The notes: generated by a model from the sequence alone, not told the origin. 64,000 nt of DNA from Vulcanimicrobiota bacterium (GCA_021107945.1 JAIORV010000201.1:1-64000), one strand, 5' to 3'; counted from the stretch's first letter, positions 55,499-63,732 are shown. Program-made: numbers and translations.

Positions 55499-56335
55499 TC
55501 ACTTGATTAATTTGCCTGTAATATATTTTCCTAATTTAATCATAGTTTTGTCCGTGAAACTGCTATTTTTCTGAGAATCGGACGAATCGGACGAAATACC
55601 ATTATTTGATTTTGCCTGATTCTCTTTATTATTTTCCACTTTTTCAGCGATAACAGTTTCCCCGGCAATCTTCTCACCATTTGCTTCATTTAATTCATTC
55701 GCCGGTATATTGTTTTCCGAATCAGGCACTTGCTCGCCGTTTGCCAGGGTATGAAGAGTCTGATATATTTGTGAAGCAAATTCATTGTCGGAATTTTTCA
55801 ACTCAGGGTTTTTATCCATAATATTTACAGCAAAGCCCGCGACTCCCGGTATTAAATCCATCAGGTCATCACTGCCGGACGATTTACCGCCTTTCTGAGA
55901 GGGAGACTCCATACCAAGTTCATTTTTGAGCGAGCCTACTTCTTCTTTCAATTTTTTCAGCTCCACCATCTTTTTCAGCTCTTTAAATTCTTTTGTAAGG
56001 ACCGCCAATTCTTCGTCGGGAGACAGGGGTTTGTTTTTTTTCGCCTTCATTTTATTCAATTCCTGAGACTCTTTTTTCAATTTAGCGATTTCTTCATCCA
56101 GGGTCATCGGACGATTTTCTTCCTGTCCTTGCTGACTCGCCGTCATTTCCGCTTTCATCTGTTTGAGTGCTTCCAACTCTTCCCTCAGCACCGTCGCTTC
56201 ACTATCCGCCTTAGTGGGCGCAAAGCTGTCCGCGGTATTGGTTGTCGCCTCGTTTTGCTCTCCGATATTTGCGGAATGCAATCCCGTAGATTGAAGCCGA
56301 TTTTGGCCGCTTGCTATATTGTCAATGTTATTCAT
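55499..56335 (-). CDS. Coiled-coil protein, block member 1
   Basis: 278 residues from ATG 56335, behind GGGAGG. A polar N-terminus with ADSFAPTKADSE is followed by long charged coiled coils (LREELEALKQMKAEM; EEIAKLKKESQELNKMK; about 55-150), a short hydrophobic helix (LMDLIPGVAGFAVNIM) and an Asn/Glu/Ser-rich low-complexity stretch, ending in a basic amphipathic helix (MIKLGKYITGKLIK). It lacks the ElaB-like unit. It leads the three-gene unit and could be the scaffold of the group. Confidence 0.7.
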   Translation of the reverse strand: MNNIDNIASGQNRLQSTGLHSANIGEQNEATTNTADSFAPTKADSEATVLREELEALKQMKAEMTASQQGQEENRPMTLDEEIAKLKKESQELNKMKAKKNKPLSPDEELAVLTKEFKELKKMVELKKLKEEVGSLKNELGMESPSQKGGKSSGSDDLMDLIPGVAGFAVNIMDKNPELKNSDNEFASQIYQTLHTLANGEQVPDSENNIPANELNEANGEKIAGETVIAEKVENNKENQAKSNNGISSDSSDSQKNSSFTDKTMIKLGKYITGKLIK

Positions 56336-56726
56336 TTCAATTCCTCCCACCTTATTCGGACAATCACAATATCTTATATTAATACAATAACGTTATTCAT
56401 TGTCGCAAGTAAGTTCCATGAGTGTTCCAACTTGTTTTCTTTAAACATCAAAGTCTCTATATTTTCCCGTTTCCCGTTTCCCACTTCCCATTCACCGCAG
56501 AGGTAATACCATTTTTCCTTACCCATCCTCTGTATATTCTGCGTGTTTTGCGGTGAAAAACAATGATACCGAACAGTTACCTTGACTTTTAAAGCTTTTT
56601 TGGTATCCTTATATTAATATCGTCAGGTTTTCGTCTCAAATCCAAAATCTATCGAGGATTCATAGGGTGTATTGGAGAATTATATAATTAATACTATTAT
56701 TCCAATTGATAAAGAACTTAAAAACT
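56336..56726. other. Intergenic region between the small-gene block and a GT4 gene
   Basis: Contains the block's first promoter element (56384-56431), a 'cccgtttcccgtttcccac' word (about 56465), a 'tgcgtgttttgcggtg' word, and AT-rich DNA up to the GT4 start. No other gene. Confidence 0.6.
56384..56431 (-). promoter_or_regulatory. Shared promoter element, copy 1
   Basis: Minus strand: TGGAAC-N5-TGGAAC (56413-56429), -35 TTACTT (56407-56412), 17 bp, -10 TATTGT (56384-56389); start codon 49 bp away. An alternative -10, TATTAATATAA, lies slightly downstream. Confidence 0.75.
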
Positions 56727-57860
56727 ATGAAAAAACTTATCTTCACAATTAACGCTCTTGGCGGAGGTGGCGCCGAAAGGGCCGCTTCCATCCTTCTTGG
56801 AAGTGAAATCTTCCGCAGGGAGTTTGAAACACATCTTATTCTTCTGGAGAATAAGATAAAGTATGAATTGCCTGACGGAATATTTATCCACATAGCTACA
56901 AAGCTTGGAGAATCGGCCGGTAGCGCAGACAAGGCCGCATTATTGCCCAAGATGGTTGCATTCGTCCGCAGAATGAAGCTTGCCATTCAGCCTGATATAT
57001 CCCTTTCATTTCTGACACGCTCCAATATCCTCAATATCCTTACAAAAACCGGGCAAGAGCGAATTGTTATCAGCGAGAGAAACAACCCTGAAAGAACATA
57101 TAGTGGAAGTTTGCTGAAAAGCTTTATTCACAAGAAATTGCTCTCGCGCCTCTATCCGCGGGCGGATAAGATCATCACCGTGTCCGGCGGTGTGAGAGAC
57201 GCCCTGCTGTCGTATGTTAAGCTTGACCCGGACAGAGTTGTAACGGTTCATAATCCTTATGATATAGATAAAATCCGGTCTCTTGCAAATGAAGAGATCG
57301 ATGATGATATGAAATCTCTCTTTTCCGATTCTCCCGTGATTATATCCGTGGGCAGACTCATTGAGCAGAAGGGACAGGACACACTCATATCCGCAATGCC
57401 GTCTGTTTTAAAAAATCACAAAGTCAACCTGGTTATTATCGGCGAGGGTGAGAAGAATAATTCCCTTAAAAAAATGGCAGAGGATCTGAAAATCGCTGAC
57501 AGGGTTCATTTTATTGGCTGGAAAAAGAATCCGTTCAAGTATATAAGTCATTCTTCATTATTTGTGCTTCCATCCCGATGGGAAGGTTTCCCAAACGCTC
57601 TTGTGGAAGCAATGGCATGCGGCTGCCCCGTAATTGCATCTGATTGCGCAAGCGGCCCCTCCGAGATACTTGAAGACAATAGATATGGTATTCTCTCGGA
57701 AGTGGATAATCCGGAGGATCTTGCCGCAAAGATTTCAGAAATGCTTGGAAATGAGGACAACCTGAAAAAATTCTCGGAACTGGCAAAAAAGAGAGCGGAC
57801 GATTTCCAAAAAGATAAAATAGCGGATAAGATGTTTGAAGAGTTGGTTGGTATAGGTTGA
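56727..57860 (+). CDS. GT4-family glycosyltransferase
   Basis: 377 residues from ATG 56727; a TTG at 56706 would add seven residues. Two Rossmann domains: the first begins LIFTINALGGGGAERAAS, the second holds ISVGRLIEQKGQDTL and the donor-site motif SRWEGFPNALVEAMACG with the EX7E-like end, as in GT4 enzymes such as those acting in polysaccharide synthesis. It probably adds a sugar from a nucleotide-sugar donor in the cytoplasm. It faces the small-gene block and Wzz. Confidence 0.92.
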   Translation: MKKLIFTINALGGGGAERAASILLGSEIFRREFETHLILLENKIKYELPDGIFIHIATKLGESAGSADKAALLPKMVAFVRRMKLAIQPDISLSFLTRSNILNILTKTGQERIVISERNNPERTYSGSLLKSFIHKKLLSRLYPRADKIITVSGGVRDALLSYVKLDPDRVVTVHNPYDIDKIRSLANEEIDDDMKSLFSDSPVIISVGRLIEQKGQDTLISAMPSVLKNHKVNLVIIGEGEKNNSLKKMAEDLKIADRVHFIGWKKNPFKYISHSSLFVLPSRWEGFPNALVEAMACGCPVIASDCASGPSEILEDNRYGILSEVDNPEDLAAKISEMLGNEDNLKKFSELAKKRADDFQKDKIADKMFEELVGIG

Positions 57861-58011
57861 GGAGAGGAAATATTCAGGATAGCTCTGAGATTTAACTCCC
57901 GATATAGTGGTAATAAGCCGCTGAAGCGGCTTAATGGGGGATAGCTCAAGCCGCTTCAGCGGCTTAACAGGGAATCACCGGAATCTGTAATGTTGTATGG
58001 GAAGTGGGAAG
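57861..58011. repeat. Two AAGCCGCTGAAGCGGCTT-type hairpins
   Basis: Perfect palindromes at 57915-57932 and 57948-57965, in a spacer between two genes, could act as a terminator for the GT4 gene although no U-tract follows. A 'gggaagtgggaag' word at 57999-58011 provides the ribosome-site-like sequence for the next small frame. Confidence 0.65.
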
Positions 58012-58107
58012 ATGAGAACAATAAAAATTGATATAGCTGATGAAATTATAGGTGTTTGTGGTTCTGAAGAAACACTCTCCGACGTTTCATCGGATCTGTT
58101 TTCATGA
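58012..58107 (+). CDS. Small peptide gene coupled to a radical SAM gene
   Basis: A 31-codon frame, MRTIKIDIADEIIG followed by VCGSEETLSDVSSDLFS, whose TGA overlaps the ATG of the radical SAM gene in ATGA. An ATG five codons upstream is also possible. The ribosome-site-like GTGGGAAG comes from a genome repeat word. It could be a peptide substrate, a leader that couples translation, or chance. Evidence rests on the overlap alone. Confidence 0.4.
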   Translation: MRTIKIDIADEIIGVCGSEETLSDVSSDLFS

Positions 58108-59714
58108 ATACCGACGTAGTCCTTGTGAATCCGCCGATTCTTGATCGTCGCAGTATCGAGATCCCTACCCGCGCGCATAACCCGTTCGAGCATATAGGTC
58201 TCGGGTATATCGCCTCATACCTGCGAAAATATGGTTATGAAGTAAAAATAATTGATTCTTATATTGTAAATAGAACGATAGCCGAGACCGTAAGCTTGAT
58301 TGAGAAAGAATCCCCCCGCCTTGTGGGTATGTCGGCGACACACGAGTTTCTCACCGCCGCAGTTGATATCGCCGGATGTTTGAGGGAAGACGGATATGAC
58401 GGTCACATCACCCTTGGGGGGTACCTCTCCACATTCCTCCATGACAAAATTATAGCGGAATACCCTTGCTTCGATTCTATTGTAAGGGGCGAGGGCGAGA
58501 TAACAATAGTCGAATTGATGAAAAACCTCTCCGCCCCGTCAGAATGGAATTCCATCGCCGGTCTGACATACAGGGACAACGGGGAGATCAGGGTGAATCC
58601 GCCAAGGGATCTCATACCGGATCTTGATGTACTTCCACATCCCGCGAGGGATACACTTCCCGATCTTGCCAGGATGTACGATTACAGCGCAATATCGTCG
58701 TCACGGGGATGTCCGATGAACTGCTCGTTTTGCAGCATTCATAAATTCTATCGGCAGTCAAAGGGAGCTTGCTGGAGAGCGAGATCGCCGCAAAACATCG
58801 CTGACGAGATCGAAATTCTCACCAAAAAACACAATGTGCAACAGGTCGCATTCACCGATGACAACTTTTTCGGAATACCGGGAGCAGGCAAGAACAGGGC
58901 GTTGAAAATTGCACGGGCAATCCTGAGCAGGGGAGTAAAAGTTGAGTTCTCCGTTCTTTGCAGGGTTAACGACCTGGAAGAGGGATTGCTTCGCCTGTTG
59001 AAGATATCCGGTTTGCGTTCCCTCTTTGTGGGGTTCGAGTCAGGATGCAACAGGGCGTTAAAAACGTTCAACAAGAAGATTACCGTGGAGCAGAATCGCA
59101 AGGCCGTTGATCTCATAAAAAAAGTTGGAATAAAATGTTTCCCGGGATTCATCATGTTCGACCCATACACGACACTTGAAGAGATAAAGAAAAACATAGA
59201 ATTTGTCGATTATGTCGAGAAAGACTCGGATTTGATCAAGATAGACGACCTGTTGGGAAGCCTCCAGCCTTTTACGGGAACTTCCATAAGGGAGAAGCTT
59301 GAAAGAGAGGGAAGGATCATATATCCCGATTCCCCGCTTCTCCGGATGGATGTTATTCCCACATACGAAATAGAGGATCCCCGTGTCGAAACCCTCAAGA
59401 GAGCAATGAAAAATAACCGCAACAGCCTGTCAAGACCCCTGTTCGACGATTTCAACCGGTTGAAGAGAAATACTCCCGATGATAAACGGAGTGAATTCAA
59501 ACTGGTTGCCGATAAATTCAACAACCTCGTGCAGAGGATGAGGGATTTTGAGAAGGCATTTTTCAGGGAATGCATAGCTTTCATCGAAAAAAATCCCAGG
59601 ATACAGCCTGAGGAATCATACAGACTTGAAGAAATGGCCGTGCCTGAAGTAAAAAGCTTGAACCGGGAGATTGAGGAGATTAATCGGGAGATCGAGTTTG
59701 AAAGACAAGAATAA
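58104..59714 (+). CDS. B12-binding radical SAM protein
   Basis: 536 residues. The B12-binding-like domain (about 1-150: VVLVNPPILDRRSIE, HIGLGYIASYLRKYGYEVKI, HITLGGYLST) is followed by a radical SAM core with CPMNCSFC (about residue 200) and a C-terminal coiled coil (FNRLKRNTPDDKRSEFKLVA onward). It is more distant from the other two B12 enzymes here. Three U32-family genes follow on the same strand, so a shared modification pathway is likely. Substrate unknown. Confidence 0.87.
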   Translation: MNTDVVLVNPPILDRRSIEIPTRAHNPFEHIGLGYIASYLRKYGYEVKIIDSYIVNRTIAETVSLIEKESPRLVGMSATHEFLTAAVDIAGCLREDGYDGHITLGGYLSTFLHDKIIAEYPCFDSIVRGEGEITIVELMKNLSAPSEWNSIAGLTYRDNGEIRVNPPRDLIPDLDVLPHPARDTLPDLARMYDYSAISSSRGCPMNCSFCSIHKFYRQSKGACWRARSPQNIADEIEILTKKHNVQQVAFTDDNFFGIPGAGKNRALKIARAILSRGVKVEFSVLCRVNDLEEGLLRLLKISGLRSLFVGFESGCNRALKTFNKKITVEQNRKAVDLIKKVGIKCFPGFIMFDPYTTLEEIKKNIEFVDYVEKDSDLIKIDDLLGSLQPFTGTSIREKLEREGRIIYPDSPLLRMDVIPTYEIEDPRVETLKRAMKNNRNSLSRPLFDDFNRLKRNTPDDKRSEFKLVADKFNNLVQRMRDFEKAFFRECIAFIEKNPRIQPEESYRLEEMAVPEVKSLNREIEEINREIEFERQE

Positions 59715-59784
59715 AAAAGAATATTTACTTGCTTAAATCCTTTGTGGTCTTTGTGGCCTTTGCGGTAAATAGAGAATAAAACCT

Positions 59785-60759
59785 ATGCATATAATCGCCC
59801 CTGCAAGATCAATAACGATGCTGTCCCGGGTCATCAAGGCCGGGGCTGATATGGTTTATGTCGGCTTAAAGGGATATTGCAGGAAAGAAAAAGAGTCCAT
59901 AGACCTCGATACTTTAACTACATTCTGCAAGATTGCAGAAGATAACAATGTCAGGGTGATTGTTGCGTTCAATAAGCTTCCCCGGATCGGATTAACCTGG
60001 AAATTTATCAGAGGCGTTGAAAAAGCTTTGTCGGCCGGGGCGAACGGGATTATATTAAACGACACCGGACTTATCAACCTCATTCGCAAAAAATACCCCC
60101 ATCTTTACATTATGGCAAGCATAGGCATGTCACCGTTGAACTGGAGAGAGGTCAGGTTCATTGCCGACTCCGGAGCAAGCACGGTTCTTTTGTCCGAGTT
60201 CCTTGAGTTGGATGAGATCAGAGAAATCAAAGATAAATGTGATGTCGGACTTGAGCTTTTTGCAATGGGATTGCGGGAATTCGGATATACGGGAAAATGT
60301 ATCCTCAGCAGTTACCATCGGCAGATATATCGTGATAATTTGATTGTCGGCAGTGCGAAAAGAGGCGGCACATGCTCGGATATTTGCAGGACAGGATTCA
60401 GGTTATATGGAAGACGGAAGACGGAAGTCGGAGGTCAGAGGTCAGAGGTCAGAGGTCAGATCTGTAGGAGGGATGTCCTCATCCCGATAAACGGAGGACG
60501 GATGCCGGAGGACGGAGATCGGATAACGGATACAGACTCCCGTCAAGACTCAAATGAAATCAATCTTCGTTTCCAACCATTCTCTGTATTGGAACGGGAT
60601 CTTAATCTCACAGGGGAAACGCAATTTTTTCACACAAATGATAAATTAAGAGACCTGCTTCCATATATAGACATATTCAAAATATGGCAGGGATTTTTGA
60701 AAGATGAAGAGCTTTACGGTATAATTGAAGCGATGAGAGAAATGAGAAACGGAAAGTGA
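59785..60759 (+). CDS. Peptidase U32-family protein with repeat insertion
   Basis: 324 residues. U32 TIM-barrel start (HIIAPARSITMLSRVIKAGADMVYVG), then YTGKCILSSYH and GTCSDICRTGF, Cys residues that probably hold an Fe-S cluster. From about residue 208 to 253 the frame passes through intergenic-type repeat DNA, giving RRKTEVGGQRSEVRGQ and ICRRDVLIPING, before the family's end resumes (FFHTNDKLRDLLPYIDIFKI). Either the protein tolerates the insert in a surface loop, or the gene is decaying. The ribosome site is weak. Confidence 0.8.
   Translation: MHIIAPARSITMLSRVIKAGADMVYVGLKGYCRKEKESIDLDTLTTFCKIAEDNNVRVIVAFNKLPRIGLTWKFIRGVEKALSAGANGIILNDTGLINLIRKKYPHLYIMASIGMSPLNWREVRFIADSGASTVLLSEFLELDEIREIKDKCDVGLELFAMGLREFGYTGKCILSSYHRQIYRDNLIVGSAKRGGTCSDICRTGFRLYGRRKTEVGGQRSEVRGQICRRDVLIPINGGRMPEDGDRITDTDSRQDSNEINLRFQPFSVLERDLNLTGETQFFHTNDKLRDLLPYIDIFKIWQGFLKDEELYGIIEAMREMRNGK
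60412..60545 (+). repeat. Repeat insertion inside a coding frame, with family A copy 10
   Basis: 'gaggtcagaggtcagaggtc' words, hairpin A (60464-60490; stem variant GGGATG-TCCT-CATCCC) and 'ggacggatgccggaggacgg' words, without any stop codon in the frame of the U32 gene. Confidence 0.85.
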
Positions 60760-61185
60760 GACTGTCGAAAAAGCGGTTTGAAGCGGTGTGAGTCAAGTAT
60801 TAATATACCACAAAGTCACGGAGAACACGGAGTTTTACTTTTATCAGGACTTACGCATTTTGTCATCCTGAGCGGAAAACGATCAATTTACTTTAATAGG
60901 CATACCTTTCTCAGGAACGGGGCTTGCATACCTCCGATGTATTAATCAGCGAAGGATCTCTATCCATGAATAGCGATCTCTCAGGACAACATTCAGGAGA
61001 TTCTTCGCTATGTGAATCCCCGTACATCAAGGAAATCCCGTCCTTCAGAAAATCATCGGATTAAAGTAACTCTCTCGTGTATCGCTCAGAATGACAGGGC
61101 TAACTCCTCATTTTGCGTAAGTCATATTTTATATTCTTCGTGAGCTTCGTGTCTTCGTGGTGAAAATTTACAAGGGATTTATATC
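60760..61185. other. Intergenic region with MITE-like element
   Basis: A 'ccacaaagtcacggagaacacgg' word (about 60808), the MITE-like element (60849-61122) and 'cttcgtgtcttcgtggtg' just before the next gene. No gene. Confidence 0.7.
60849..61122. mobile_element. MITE-like element with terminal inverted repeats, copy 2
   Basis: 274 bp, bounded by ACTTACGCA and TGCGTAAGT (11-12 bp with flanks). 'gtcatcctgagcggaaaacg' near the left end is answered by 'cgctcagaatgac' near the right end; 'cagcgaaggatctc' by 'gagattcttcgctatg'. It encodes nothing and lies between two U32 genes. Confidence 0.72.
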
Positions 61186-62238
61186 ATGAACAAACCTAAA
61201 ATACTTGCTCCCGTCAGCAGCCTGGAAATGGCGAGAACTGTTCTTGAAAACGGAGCGGATATTGTTTACGCGGGAGTGAAGGGATGGTCTCTTCGTCCCA
61301 ATATGTTCGAGGTGAAAAACGATGAGATGGGGGAGATCATTAAACTTGTAAAATCTTATAATAAAAAAATCTTCCTTGCCATGAACTGTTTTTACCGCTC
61401 AACGGAGATCCCCAAAGCCATCGGCATTATCAAGCATTTTTACTCCGCCGGAATTGACGGTGTTATCACAAGCGAATACGGGCTTATATCCCTTATCAGG
61501 AAGAAATTCCCCGATTTGCAGGTTCATGTCAGCGTTCAGACTTCCGCGTCAAGCTCGATAGATATGGCATTCTACAAAAAAATGGGGGTTACATCGCTCG
61601 TCCTGCCAAGAGATATGCTGGATCTTTCAATAGACAACATCAGGGAACTGGCAGGGAAGGGTGTTACAATCGAGGTCTTCGCCGTCGGCGATGATTCCTC
61701 GCATTACGACGGCAGGTGCATGCTCAGCGCATATCTTTTTCAGAAAGCTCTGCCCGACGACTCAACGGGAAGAGAAGAGCTTATCGTGGGAAATGCCAAC
61801 AGATGCGGATATTGCTACCTTGCCTGCAAAAGAAAATGCTCGATTGAGAGCAAAACAGGCAAGCTTTTAAAAAGGGGAGATTTATCCCTTCATCGAAGGA
61901 TACCTGAGCTTATAAAGGCGGGAGTTGGAGTTTTTAAGGTGCAGGGAAGAGAATTCCCCCTTCATCTTGTCGGAAAGCTTATTGCAGCATTCAGGGGACT
62001 GCTTGACAACATCGACGACCCGGACAAGCGCTCCGGATATATCTCCGTTCTGGACGATCTTGTAGAGCTGAAGCAGATTATCGCTTCAAATCATCTCTGG
62101 CTCCTTGCTAAAAGCCAATCTCCAACCTGGAAGAAGCTGAGAAAATATATCGAGAAACCCTGGGACAACCTGACAACGGGTCTGTGGTTGAAAGGAAAGG
62201 GCAAAACTCTCATTAGAAAAATAGGACGGATGATTTAA
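61186..62238 (+). CDS. Peptidase U32-family protein
   Basis: 350 residues. U32 start PKILAPVSSLEMARTVLENG, then the Cys set CMLSAYL, ANRCGYCYLACKRKC, a classic four-Cys pattern for an Fe-S cluster as in UbiU/UbiV, TrhP and RlhA. The C-terminus (FKVQGREFPLHLVGKLIAAF) matches the barrel end. AAGGGAT precedes the ATG. The next U32 gene starts 5 bp after its stop. U32 proteins act in oxygen-independent hydroxylation and tRNA/rRNA modification; which one applies is unknown. Confidence 0.87.
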   Translation: MNKPKILAPVSSLEMARTVLENGADIVYAGVKGWSLRPNMFEVKNDEMGEIIKLVKSYNKKIFLAMNCFYRSTEIPKAIGIIKHFYSAGIDGVITSEYGLISLIRKKFPDLQVHVSVQTSASSSIDMAFYKKMGVTSLVLPRDMLDLSIDNIRELAGKGVTIEVFAVGDDSSHYDGRCMLSAYLFQKALPDDSTGREELIVGNANRCGYCYLACKRKCSIESKTGKLLKRGDLSLHRRIPELIKAGVGVFKVQGREFPLHLVGKLIAAFRGLLDNIDDPDKRSGYISVLDDLVELKQIIASNHLWLLAKSQSPTWKKLRKYIEKPWDNLTTGLWLKGKGKTLIRKIGRMI

Positions 62239-62243
62239 TTAGT

Positions 62244-63209
62244 ATGGATAACGAGAATAAAAAATACAAGGTTTCCCTGGCGATCTCGGAAGCTGAGGGA
62301 CTTCCCCGGGTTGACTTTGACAAAATAGACCTTCTCATCCTGGGAAATCCTTTTTGCAAAATGACTCCGGGCAATCCCCTGGGCAGTCTTGAGTTAATGG
62401 AAAAATCGATTAACCTTATCGGATCTCACCTTGACAAAACTATTGTTTCTCTCCCTTTATGTCCTCTTGAAAATGAATTGAGCTATATTCAGGATGTCCT
62501 GTCATTATTATCGGACATGGGAGTCCATGGCGTGGAGGTACACAGTCCCGGTATGGCGATGAGGGTTGAGACCCGCTTCCCGAAGCTTAAAATTTATTTT
62601 GGAAGCTTTGCAAATGTCTATACCGTTCACTGCGTGGAGATAATGCAGGAGATGGGAGTGATAGGGGGCACGCTTCCATACGAGTTGAACATAGATGAAA
62701 TCGAATTTATTCATAAAAACATCGACTTTCAAATCTGGCTTCCCATATTCGGTCCGTTCCCCATTGCCTTCAGTCAGTATTGCTTTTTCCACCCGGGTCA
62801 GGTACGATACCCGTTTAAATGCGATCACGAATGCTCGGAAGAAGTACTGGTTGACTATGGCGCGGGCAAAAAAGTTCTTCACAAGGGACGTGCCATTTTT
62901 TCGCATAGATGTCTCAACATGCTCAAACACCTGCCCATGCTCCTGAACAAGGGATTCAGTCATTTCCGTATCGAAGGGCTGATTCTGGATGTTGGCTCCC
63001 TGAATGAGATTGTTGATATTTTCCACGAGCATATTAATAAAATCATAGAAACAGGTGATAAAACCACACCTGAAATACCTGCTCCCGATTCCAGGTTGTC
63101 AAAATTCTCTCCCCGTGGATTCTGCAACGGCTTCTATTTCACACGAAGGGGTATGGATTACGTTGAGAGCGTAATGGATTGGGACGGCAGACTTAGATAT
63201 AAATACTAA
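62244..63209 (+). CDS. Peptidase U32-family protein, UbiV-like
   Basis: 321 residues, more divergent than its neighbours. A barrel with LILGNPFCKMTPG and VHGVEVHSPGMAMRVETRFP strands, then Cys at FSQYCFFHP, FKCDHECSEE and FSHRCLN, a spacing like the Fe-S ligands of UbiU/UbiV. It starts 5 bp after the previous stop, so the pair resembles the obligate UbiU-UbiV heterodimer, although no ubiquinone gene is nearby. The pair may form one enzyme. Confidence 0.78.
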   Translation: MDNENKKYKVSLAISEAEGLPRVDFDKIDLLILGNPFCKMTPGNPLGSLELMEKSINLIGSHLDKTIVSLPLCPLENELSYIQDVLSLLSDMGVHGVEVHSPGMAMRVETRFPKLKIYFGSFANVYTVHCVEIMQEMGVIGGTLPYELNIDEIEFIHKNIDFQIWLPIFGPFPIAFSQYCFFHPGQVRYPFKCDHECSEEVLVDYGAGKKVLHKGRAIFSHRCLNMLKHLPMLLNKGFSHFRIEGLILDVGSLNEIVDIFHEHINKIIETGDKTTPEIPAPDSRLSKFSPRGFCNGFYFTRRGMDYVESVMDWDGRLRYKY

Positions 63210-63230
63210 TTAAAACGAGGGGCAGTCATA

Positions 63231-63674
63231 ATGGAAGTAAAAATCGAAGAGCTGGAGAGATACCTTGAAAAATGGAAAGAGATCCTGAGATTGAGGGATT
63301 GGGATATACTTATAGAGATAGTTGAGACAAAATGGAGAAAATCCGGGGATATCAAGGTGGATATTGAGAACAGGAAGGCAATACTGCTTATCAACAGGCA
63401 TCCGAAATGTGAGAATATCGAGGAGTTGATTGTCCATGAGCTTATCCACGTCAAGCTTTATAAAATGGATATGATGATTGAAGATCTCCTTACAAGCATA
63501 TATGGTAACGATGAAAACGATCCCAAATTTTCCTTCGCACAGACACAATTCATGACAACCCTGGAATCAACAGTTGAAGACCTCACGAAGGGCTATCTTG
63601 CGCTTGCAAATGCAGAGCCTTTATCATTCGGCAGCTTGCGGAATGAGGTTGAGGAGGAGATTGGTGGAAAATAA
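63231..63674 (+). CDS. HExxH metalloprotease-like protein
   Basis: 147 residues. VHELIHVKLY (HELIH at 69-73) is a zinc-metalloprotease motif; a possible third ligand Glu lies in TTLESTVEDL about 40 residues later. An N-terminal helix pair (VKIEELERYLEKWKEILRLR) may bind a partner. No signal peptide. It is last in the U32 run (21 bp gap, GAGGGG site). The family resembles small cytoplasmic WLM/SprT-like proteases, but I cannot place it exactly. Confidence 0.72.
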   Translation: MEVKIEELERYLEKWKEILRLRDWDILIEIVETKWRKSGDIKVDIENRKAILLINRHPKCENIEELIVHELIHVKLYKMDMMIEDLLTSIYGNDENDPKFSFAQTQFMTTLESTVEDLTKGYLALANAEPLSFGSLRNEVEEEIGGK

Positions 63675-63675
63675 A

Positions 63676-63730
63676 TCTCAAACCACGTAGCTCAAACCTC
63701 GTAGCTCAAACCTTTAGGTTTGCCATCAAA
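63676..63730. repeat. Tandem 'gtagctcaaacc' words and CAAACCTTTAGGTTTG palindrome
   Basis: Three spaced 'cgtagctcaaacc' units end in a palindrome that lies next to the transposase gene. REP-associated transposases usually sit beside such palindromes. Confidence 0.6.
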
Positions 63731-63732
63731 AT

